Part shown: positions 1 to 5,748 of the stretch, in pieces
Position numbering within the stretch: the stretch's first letter is position 1
Layout: every line of letters starts with the position of its first letter
Origin: Betaproteobacteria bacterium
GTDB lineage: Bacteria; Pseudomonadota; Gammaproteobacteria; Burkholderiales; SG8-41
Assembly (NCBI GenBank): GCA_021300125.1
Contig: JAJTHX010000227.1
Location: 1-14,891, forward strand
Direction: 5' to 3'
Length of the DNA: 14,891 nt
Made by a program: the position numbers and the translations under genes
The notes under the pieces: generated by a model
What the model was told of the DNA's origin: nothing
The model's input: the letters and a program-made list of their open reading frames with translations, nothing else
The model's database searches: none

Positions 1-579
1 CAGCTTGGCGAGGTACTTGTTCAGCGCGCCCACCGGCGGCGAGATCGACATGTCGTTGTCGTTGAGGATCACCAGCAGGTCAACGTCCATGTCGCCGGCG
101 TTGTTCAGGGCCTCGAAAGCCATGCCCGCGCTCATCGCGCCGTCGCCGATGATCGCCACCGCTCGGCGCGGCTCGCCCTTGAGCCTGGCCGCGACCGCCA
201 TACCCAGCGCGGCGCTGATCGAGGTGCTCGAGTGCGCGGTGCCGAAGGTGTCGTATTCGGATTCGGTGCGCTGCGGGAAGCCGGACAGGCCCTGCCACAT
301 GCGCAGGCTCTTCATGCGCTCGCGGCGACCGGTCAGGATCTTGTGGCCGTAGGTCTGGTGGCCGACATCCCAAACCAGGCGGTCGTGCGGCGTGTCGAAC
401 ACGTAATGCAGCGCGATGGTGAGTTCCACCGTGCCGAGGTTGGACGAGAGATGGCCGCCGGTCTGGCTCACCGACTCGACCAGGTATTGACGCAGTTCGC
501 CTGCGAGCCGCGGCAGCTGGCTGCGCTCGAGCTGGCGCAGGTCCGCCGGCGAATTGATCGTTTTCAGCAGTTCGTACAT
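1..579 (-). CDS. dxs: 1-deoxy-D-xylulose-5-phosphate synthase, N-terminal part (runs off window)
   Basis: Dxs condenses pyruvate and glyceraldehyde 3-phosphate to DXP, the thiamine-diphosphate-dependent entry step of the MEP isoprenoid pathway in the cytosol. The 193 codons present read [19 protein letters not shown] at the start, then [17 protein letters not shown] and [15 protein letters not shown]. The TPP/Mg motif follows: GDGAMSAGM at about residues 146-154 and, some 25 residues on, [12 protein letters not shown]. The frame is open to base 1, so the transketolase pyrimidine-binding and C-terminal domains lie outside. I chose the ATG at 579 because GGAG sits 6 bases upstream. An in-frame ATG at 627 would add 16 residues but has no good ribosome-binding site. 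It lies downstream of xseB and ispA on the same strand, the usual order in beta- and gammaproteobacteria. Identification is secure; the start is less so. Confidence 0.96.
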   Translation of the reverse strand, partial: MYELLKTINSPADLRQLERSQLPRLAGELRQYLVESVSQTGGHLSSNLGTVELTIALHYVFDTPHDRLVWDVGHQTYGHKILTGRRERMKSLRMWQGLSGFPQRTESEYDTFGTAHSSTSISAALGMAVAARLKGEPRRAVAIIGDGAMSAGMAFEALNNAGDMDVDLLVILNDNDMSISPPVGALNKYLAKL

Positions 580-655
580 CGGCCGCTCCGCGTCGCCTGC
601 GACTGCAATGGTCAGTGTGCTGCTCATCGTCGCGCACTCATTGTCATCGATTGTC

Positions 656-1552
656 TCAGAACTTGCGCAGCACGATGAAATCGGCGAGTTGTGCCAGCCG
701 CGTGGCGCGCGCACCAAAAGGCGCGATGGCCGCATGGGCTTGTTCGCGCAACTGCCCTGCCAGTGCACGGGCCTGGGCAATACCCATGGCGCTGACATAG
801 GTGGGCTTACCCTGCACGGCATCCTTGCCCGCGGTCTTGCCCAGTGTGGCCGAGGGTGTGTCGGCATCGAGCACGTCATCCACCACCTGGAACGCCAGAC
901 CCACCGCCTTGGCATAGGTATCGATGCGCGTCAGTTCGCCCGCGCCGAGCCCGCCGCCGCAGCGCGCACCGAGTACGGCCGCGGCACGGATCAGCGCGCC
1001 GGTCTTGTGGATATGCATGAATTCAAGTTCCGGCACGCTCAGGGTCTGGCCCACCGCGGCAAGGTCAATGGCCTGGCCGCCGGCCATGCCGCGCGAGCCC
1101 GAGGCCGCCGCCAGCAGCTTGACCATCTCGAGCTGCGCCGCGGGGTCATCGGCCAGGCGGTATTCTCCCATCAACTGAAAGGCGAGGCTTTGCAGTGCAT
1201 CGCCGACGAGCAGCGCGACGGCTTCGTCGAATTCGACATGGCAGGTCGGCTTGCCCCGGCGCAGCACGTCGTCGTCCATGCACGGCAGGTCGTCGTGTAC
1301 CAGCGAATAGCAGTGGATCAGTTCGACCGCGGCGGCGGCAACGGTGACCCGCTCGGGATCGGCCTGTGACACCTCGCCGGCGGCATAGGCGAGCAGCGGG
1401 CGTACGCGCTTGCCGGCGCCGAGCGCGGCATAACGCATCGCCGCGTGCAGGCGCTGCGGCGCGATCTCCGGCGCAGGCAGCGCTTTCTGCAAAAAGGCTT
1501 CGATGCGGGCCTGCCCGGCGGCAGTCCAGGACTGGAAATCGGCAGCGGTCAC
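656..1552 (-). CDS. ispA: Farnesyl diphosphate synthase (polyprenyl synthetase family)
   Basis: This 298-residue protein builds C15 farnesyl diphosphate from isopentenyl and dimethylallyl diphosphate in the cytosol, feeding quinone, heme and cell-wall lipid carriers. The first aspartate-rich motif is DDLPCMDDD at residues 87-95, preceded by [10 protein letters not shown]. The second is DDVLD at 225-229, followed by the [17 protein letters not shown] signature near 237-253. [10 protein letters not shown] (45-54) binds the allylic or isopentenyl diphosphate. Length is typical of IspA, and the short-chain pattern with two residues between the first aspartates favours FPP over longer products. 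The start is a GTG at 1552 with no strong ribosome-binding site. The next in-frame ATG (residue 39) would cut into the conserved domain, so GTG is preferred. It sits 33 bp after xseB and before dxs, all one operon. Confidence 0.96.
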   Translation of the reverse strand: MTAADFQSWTAAGQARIEAFLQKALPAPEIAPQRLHAAMRYAALGAGKRVRPLLAYAAGEVSQADPERVTVAAAAVELIHCYSLVHDDLPCMDDDVLRRGKPTCHVEFDEAVALLVGDALQSLAFQLMGEYRLADDPAAQLEMVKLLAAASGSRGMAGGQAIDLAAVGQTLSVPELEFMHIHKTGALIRAAAVLGARCGGGLGAGELTRIDTYAKAVGLAFQVVDDVLDADTPSATLGKTAGKDAVQGKPTYVSAMGIAQARALAGQLREQAHAAIAPFGARATRLAQLADFIVLRKF

Positions 1553-1585
1553 GATGGGAAGCGAGGGAAGCGGATGGGCTTGCGC

Positions 1586-1822
1586 TTACTGCTCGGTCGC
1601 GCCGAAGTTTTTCAGCACGCCGTTTTCGAGGATCTTCACCTGCTGCTGGGCATCCTGCAGGCGGGATTGGCAGAACTTGAGCAGGTCGGCGCCACGCTTG
1701 TACGCGGTGAGCGACTCTTCGAGCGGCATCCGCCCCTCTTCCATCGCCTCGACAATTTTTTCTAGCTCGGCCAGCGCGGATTCAAAGCTGGGCTCGGCGG
1801 CGTTTTTGCTTGTTTTGGACAT
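1586..1822 (-). CDS. xseB: Exodeoxyribonuclease VII small subunit
   Basis: XseB is the small, multicopy subunit of exonuclease VII, which degrades single-stranded DNA together with XseA (not in this window). The 78-residue protein shows the family core FESALAELEKIVEAMEEG, then PLEESLTAYKRGADLLKFCQ and RLQDAQQQVKILENG, an all-helical two-helix hairpin. Length matches the usual 75-85 residues. The ATG at 1822 is preceded by a weak GGGG about 9 bases upstream. It is the first gene of the minus-strand operon with ispA and dxs, an order widely conserved in proteobacteria. A sigma70-like promoter lies about 30 bp upstream of the start codon. Confidence 0.95.
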   Translation of the reverse strand: MSKTSKNAAEPSFESALAELEKIVEAMEEGRMPLEESLTAYKRGADLLKFCQSRLQDAQQQVKILENGVLKNFGATEQ

Positions 1823-1850
1823 GCCGGTGAACCCCGCGAAAAGGATCAGA

Positions 1851-1880
1851 AATGTAACGCAATCAGGGGCTTGCGGTCAA
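1851..1880 (-). promoter_or_regulatory. Candidate sigma70 promoter of the xseB-ispA-dxs operon
   Basis: Read on the minus strand, TTGACC (1880-1875, five of six matches to the -35 consensus) is followed by an 18-base spacer and TACATT (1856-1851, four of six to the -10 consensus). An alternative -10, TTACAT, gives a 17-base spacer. The start codon of xseB lies 29 bp downstream. An inverted repeat GGCTTGC/GCAAGCC (1868-1874 and 1896-1902) overlaps the spacer and could be an operator. It lies in the gap shared with the divergent arsS operon. Called by eye only. Confidence 0.45.
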
Positions 1881-1935
1881 TGCGCGGACACCACTGCAAG
1901 CCGGCTCAGGCATACTTCGCCAACCGGGTTGTAAG

Positions 1936-1952
1936 GGCGCAGCCGCTGCGCC
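1936..1952 (+). promoter_or_regulatory. GC hairpin in the leader of the arsS operon
   Basis: GGCGCAG (1936-1942) and CTGCGCC (1946-1952) form a perfect 7-bp stem with a 3-base loop, ending 22 bases before the GGAG ribosome-binding site of the radical SAM gene. No T-tract follows, so it is not a classical terminator. It may be a binding site or a stabilising leader structure. I saw no convincing promoter for the plus-strand operon in this gap. Confidence 0.35.
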
Positions 1953-1987
1953 GACTCAAGCCCGAACCCCTTGCGGAGAGTCATCCC

Positions 1988-2953
1988 ATGCACGCCATGC
2001 TGCCCCTGCTTGAACAGAGCGACTTTCCGGCCATCCGCCGGCGGGCGCCGGACACCCTGCAGGTCAACCTTGGCTACAAATGCAACCAGAGCTGCCTGCA
2101 TTGCCATGTCAACGCCGGGCCGACACGCACCGAGCTGATGGCGCGCGAGACCATCTTCGAGGTGGTTGCCTTTCTCAAGGCGGCGCGGATCCGGACACTC
2201 GACATTACCGGCGGCGCACCGGAACTCAATCCGCATTTCCGCCTGCTGGTGGAATCGGCACGCCAGCTCGGCGTGCGCGTGATCGACCGCTGCAACCTGA
2301 CCATCCTGTTCGAACCCGGCCACGAAGACCTGGCGGAATTTTTCGCCGCGCAGCAGGTCGAGATCACCGCCTCGATGCCCTGTTACCTGGAGGACAACGT
2401 GGATCGCCAGCGTGGCGACGGCGTGTTCAAGTCCAGCATCCGCGCGCTGCAAACCCTCAATGCGCTGGGCTACGGCCGGCCCGGCACCGGCCTTGTGCTG
2501 AACCTGGTCTACAACCCGCAGGGGCCCGTGCTGCCGCCGCCGCAGGCGCCACTGGAGAGGGACTACAAGCAGCACCTGGGTGAAGCCCACGGCATCGTCT
2601 TCAACCAGCTTTACGTGCTGGCCAACATGCCGATCCAGCGCTTTGGCAGCACGCTGGTGAGCAAGGGCCAGTTCGATCCCTACATGCAATTGTTGAAGAG
2701 CACCAGCCGCACCGAAAACCTGGAGACCGTGATGTGCCGCACGCTGCTGTCGGTGGACTGGCAGGGTTATGTCTACGACTGCGATTTCAACCAGATGCTC
2801 GGCCTGCCGCTGGCCTGGAAGGGCAAACCGCGCACGCACCTGCGCGAGCTGCTCGGCGCCGACCTCGACGGCAACCCGATCGCCGTGCGCGACCACTGCT
2901 ACGGCTGCACCGCCGGCCAGGGCTCGAGCTGCGGCGGTGCGCTGGAAAAATGA
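1988..2953 (+). CDS. arsS: ArsS-type radical SAM protein with Cys-rich C-terminal domain (arsenosugar biosynthesis family)
   Basis: A 321-residue radical SAM enzyme. The cluster motif C-x3-C-x2-C is at residues 32, 36 and 39 (KCNQSCLHCH), followed by DITGGAPELNPHF, the glycine-rich SAM-binding strand. The C-terminal part (DUF3641-like) carries further cysteines (MCRTLL, YDCDFNQMLG) and ends in CYGCTAGQGSSCGG (304-317), the hallmark of the family once called radical SAM/selenodomain protein. Some relatives have selenocysteine where this one has Cys315, encoded by TGC. ArsS enzymes are known or proposed to couple dimethylated arsenic to the 5'-deoxyadenosyl group of SAM. The ATG at 1988 has GGAG nine bases upstream. 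The reading frame is open back to 1871, but that extension lacks family features. It is the first gene of a compact operon, 31 bp before the PhnD-like gene. Family assignment is firm; the actual substrate here is inferred. Confidence 0.88.
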   Translation: MHAMLPLLEQSDFPAIRRRAPDTLQVNLGYKCNQSCLHCHVNAGPTRTELMARETIFEVVAFLKAARIRTLDITGGAPELNPHFRLLVESARQLGVRVIDRCNLTILFEPGHEDLAEFFAAQQVEITASMPCYLEDNVDRQRGDGVFKSSIRALQTLNALGYGRPGTGLVLNLVYNPQGPVLPPPQAPLERDYKQHLGEAHGIVFNQLYVLANMPIQRFGSTLVSKGQFDPYMQLLKSTSRTENLETVMCRTLLSVDWQGYVYDCDFNQMLGLPLAWKGKPRTHLRELLGADLDGNPIAVRDHCYGCTAGQGSSCGGALEK

Positions 2954-2984
2954 TCACCCGCCCTTCCACCGAGGAATCATCACC

Positions 2985-3869
2985 ATGAACTTTCGTATGT
3001 GGGTCGCAGGATGTGCCGCCCTTCTGCTCGGTTTCGGCACACAGGCCATTGCCCAATCCTCCCAATCCGGCACCCTGCGCTTCGGTGTAGGCCTGTTCCA
3101 GCCGGACAAGGAACGCAACGACGCCACCTACCGGCCACTCGCCGACCATCTGGCGCAGCAACTCGGCCGCAAGGTCGAACTGCGCACCGTCGATACCTGG
3201 GAAGGGCTCGCGCTGTCGCTCGCCAACGGCGAAACCGACATCGCGCTGATGGGGCCTTGGGGTTATGTGCTGGCCAATCACCAGGCCGGCGCGCAGGCGG
3301 TATCCACCATCCTCTATGACGGCAAACCGGAATACTTCGCGATCATCGTCACCCACCCGAAAAGCGGCATCCAGCGCCTGGATGACCTGAAGGGACGCAG
3401 CTTCGCTTTCGGCGACAAGGGCTCGACCTCGGGTTATCTGATTCCCTTCCACCAGTTCCAGCGCATGGGTATCGATCCCGACAAATTTTTCAGCCGTGTG
3501 CTCTACACCCGACACCAGGCGATCCAGACCCAGGTCACGCGTGGCGAGCTCGATGCCGGCGCCGATTTCAACCGCAACCGCGACACCATGATCAGCGAAG
3601 GCCTGATCAGGGCCGAGGACAGCCGCATCATCTGGACCTCTGCGCCGCTGCCCAACGACGCCGTCGCCGTCAACACCACGCTGGCGAAGGATGCCGCCTT
3701 TGTTGCAAGGCTGCGCAAAGCGCTGGAAGGCGTGGGCCCGGCGCTGGCCAGCAACCCGAAACTGCTGCCTCCGCGTTACACCGGGTTCGTGTCCCGCGAC
3801 AACGGCTTCTACAAGCCGATCCGCGACGCCGGCCTTGAGACCGGGAAGCTGACCCCGGCCAAACGCTGA
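2985..3869 (+). CDS. PhnD-like periplasmic oxyanion-binding protein of an ABC transporter
   Basis: A 294-residue exported protein with a Sec signal peptide (hydrophobic AALLLGFG, likely cleavage after AIA at residue 23). The mature part is a type II periplasmic binding fold of the PhnD/PtxB group: LRFGVGLFQPDKER at the first strand, DIALMGPWGYVLA at 85-97, and GDKGSTSGYLIP at 143-154. In PhnD and PtxB that last serine-rich motif lines the phosphonate or phosphite pocket. The mature chain contains no cysteine, so thiol binding of arsenite, as in AioX, is unlikely; an anionic ligand fits better. The ATG at 2985 has GAGGA nine bases upstream. It lies 31 bp after arsS and 3 bp before its permease. 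The ligand is unknown: phosphonate, phosphite, or by context an arsonate-type organoarsenical. Confidence 0.88.
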   Translation: MNFRMWVAGCAALLLGFGTQAIAQSSQSGTLRFGVGLFQPDKERNDATYRPLADHLAQQLGRKVELRTVDTWEGLALSLANGETDIALMGPWGYVLANHQAGAQAVSTILYDGKPEYFAIIVTHPKSGIQRLDDLKGRSFAFGDKGSTSGYLIPFHQFQRMGIDPDKFFSRVLYTRHQAIQTQVTRGELDAGADFNRNRDTMISEGLIRAEDSRIIWTSAPLPNDAVAVNTTLAKDAAFVARLRKALEGVGPALASNPKLLPPRYTGFVSRDNGFYKPIRDAGLETGKLTPAKR

Positions 3870-3872
3870 GCG

Positions 3873-4751
3873 ATGTTCAAGTCCGGCACGGATCGCACGC
3901 TGCACACCTGGATCGGGGCCTACCTGCTGCTGGTCGCGCTGATCATCAGCCAGTTCATCGCGGCTGGCGATTTCTCCTTCGGCCGCAAGCCCTGGGAGAA
4001 TTTCAAGAAAACCGCGGCCGAGCTGTCGCAGCCGAGTTTTCTCAACATCTGGTTTGGCTCCGATCGCGTTGAATACCGCTCCGATGACGGCCGCGTGCTG
4101 CGGGTGGAGAACCCGCGCGAACGCGAGCGCGAGTTCCTGGCTGCGCTCGGACGCGCAACCTGGACCACCTTCCAGGTGGCCACCCTGGGCTCGTTGCTCG
4201 CCGCCGTGGCTGCGCTGCCCTTCGGCCTGGCCGCGGCACGCAACATGATGTTGCCGCCCGTCATCGCGCAGACGGCGCGGGTCACGCTCGACGTGTTCCG
4301 CTCCATCCATACGCTGGTGTTCGGCCTGCTCTTCGTCGGCGTGATCGGCCTCGGGCCCATGGCCGGCGTATTGGCCATCGCCGCGCACTCCTTCGGCACC
4401 TACGGAAAGCTCTACGCCGAATCCATCGAGACCGCCGATGCCCGCCTGATCCAGTCGGGTGTGGCGCTGGGCCTGAGCCCGCTGCAGACCCTGGTCTACG
4501 GTCTGTGGCGCACCATGCTGCCGCGCTGGATTTCGGTGCACCTGTATGTCTGGGAATTCAATGTCCGCGACTCCACCGTGCTCGGTCTTATTGGCGCCGG
4601 CGGCCTGGGCCTCCTGCTGTCGGAAGCGGTATCGTTGTTCCAGTGGGGACGGCTGGCGACGATCCTGATCGCGATCGTGGCACTGGTGGTCGCCTTCGAC
4701 AACCTGAGCCGCCACATCCGCCACGCCGTCAACCGGCCGCGGGAGCACTGA
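3873..4751 (+). CDS. PhnE-like ABC transporter permease
   Basis: A 292-residue inner-membrane permease of the phosphonate/phosphite (PhnE/PtxC) family, the partner of the preceding binding protein. There is one N-terminal membrane helix at about 13-31, then an extracytoplasmic segment at about 32-93, rich in charge. The BPD-transporter core runs from about 97 to 276. Recognisable parts are FRSIHTLVFGLLFVG (142-156), the coupling loop YAESIETADARLIQSGVALG (181-200, the EAA motif that contacts an ATPase), and FNVRDSTVLGLIGAGGLG (229-246). It starts 3 bp after the upstream stop with no clear ribosome-binding site, suggesting translational coupling, and ends 1 bp before the next gene. No ATP-binding subunit is encoded in this window, which is unusual for an intact transporter operon. 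Confidence 0.88.
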   Translation: MFKSGTDRTLHTWIGAYLLLVALIISQFIAAGDFSFGRKPWENFKKTAAELSQPSFLNIWFGSDRVEYRSDDGRVLRVENPREREREFLAALGRATWTTFQVATLGSLLAAVAALPFGLAAARNMMLPPVIAQTARVTLDVFRSIHTLVFGLLFVGVIGLGPMAGVLAIAAHSFGTYGKLYAESIETADARLIQSGVALGLSPLQTLVYGLWRTMLPRWISVHLYVWEFNVRDSTVLGLIGAGGLGLLLSEAVSLFQWGRLATILIAIVALVVAFDNLSRHIRHAVNRPREH

Positions 4752-4752
4752 C

Positions 4753-5748
4753 ATGAACGATACCCACCCGGGCCGCAGCTGCCCGCTGCATTACCGTTAC
4801 GCGGCATCCTCGCTCGATCGCGCGCCGGAAATCACGACTGACACGCTGTATGTCGCAGGCGGGCTCTACGGCAACCGGCCCGCGCTGCACGCGCTAGAAG
4901 CCATGGCCGCGCAGGAGGACGCAGTCCTCGCATTCAACGGGGACTTCAACTGGTTCAACATCGATGCCGCAGCGTTCGCCGACATCAACAGCGGCGTGCT
5001 GCGCCACCATGCGCTGCGCGGCAACGTCGAGACCGAACTCGCCGGGGACGATGACGGCGCCGGCTGCGGCTGCGGGTATCCGGCCACGGTCGGCGACGCC
5101 GAGGTCGCCCGCTCCAACGCCATCCTTGCCAGGCTGCGCGAAACCGCGCGCGCCGCGCTATCACTGCGCGCACGCCTGGCTGCGCTGCCAATGACACTCA
5201 CCGCCGAGGTCGGTGGCCTGCGCGTGGCCCTGGTCCACGGCGACTGCGAATCGCTCGCCGGCTGGAGTTACGATGAATCGGCCCTGCGCGATGCTGCCGG
5301 CGTCGGCCGGGTGGCCGCGCATTGCGCGTCCGCCCGCGCCCGCGTGGTCGCCAGCAGCCATACCTGCCTGCCGGTGGCACTGCGCTTCAGGGCCGGCGGC
5401 CGCGACTGCGCGCTGTTCAACAACGGCGCCGCGGGCATGCCCAACTTCGCCGGCACCGGCTTCGGCATCGTCACCCGCATCGCGACAAGCCCGGCGCCGC
5501 TGCCCGCGCTCTACGGCACGGTGCTCGACGGCGTATATATCGACGCGCTGCCGCTGCATTACAACCGCGAGGCCTGGCAGCACGAGTTCGACGCGCAATG
5601 GCCCGAGGGCAGTGATGGCGCGATGTCCTACGCCGCGCGCATCCGCAACGGCCCGCGCTACGGGCTCAACCGCGCCATGGGGAACGGTATCCGGGTCAAC
5701 AGCAGCCTGCTGCAGCAACTGCAATCCGTTTCAGCAAAGGAAGAATAA
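4753..5748 (+). CDS. Calcineurin-like metallophosphoesterase homologue with degenerate metal-binding motifs
   Basis: This 331-residue protein follows the order of the YfcE-like phosphoesterase fold, but several metal ligands are replaced. The first motif, usually DxHGN, reads GLYGN at 37-41. The second, usually GDxxD, reads GDFNW (63-67). The GNH[DE] motif reads GNVE (90-93). VHGD (161-164) keeps its histidine. The last motif, GHxH, reads SHTC (202-205). FNNGAAGMPN (222-231) resembles the NPGSVGxPR loop. A cysteine-bearing stretch, GAGCGCGYP, sits at 102-110. No signal peptide or membrane segment is seen. It is packed between the permease (1-bp gap) and the flavoprotein (1-base overlap), so it belongs to the same unit. 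It may be a phosphoesterase with altered metal use or a binding protein. Fold assignment is moderately sure; function is unknown. Confidence 0.7.
   Translation: MNDTHPGRSCPLHYRYAASSLDRAPEITTDTLYVAGGLYGNRPALHALEAMAAQEDAVLAFNGDFNWFNIDAAAFADINSGVLRHHALRGNVETELAGDDDGAGCGCGYPATVGDAEVARSNAILARLRETARAALSLRARLAALPMTLTAEVGGLRVALVHGDCESLAGWSYDESALRDAAGVGRVAAHCASARARVVASSHTCLPVALRFRAGGRDCALFNNGAAGMPNFAGTGFGIVTRIATSPAPLPALYGTVLDGVYIDALPLHYNREAWQHEFDAQWPEGSDGAMSYAARIRNGPRYGLNRAMGNGIRVNSSLLQQLQSVSAKEE

Noticed and set aside
2985..3053. Lipobox-like VAGC at residues 7-10 of the PhnD-like protein
   Set aside because: The cysteine is too near the N-terminus, and the hydrophobic stretch follows it. A normal Sec cleavage after AIA fits better.
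2985..3869. Binding protein as an AioX-type arsenite sensor
   Set aside because: The mature chain has no cysteine for thiol binding of arsenite, and no sensor kinase gene is adjacent.
2787..4754. Long antisense open frame of 655 codons
   Set aside because: It lies opposite the PhnD- and PhnE-like genes, is rich in His, Arg and Gln, and shows no family motif. Long shadow frames are common in GC-rich genes.
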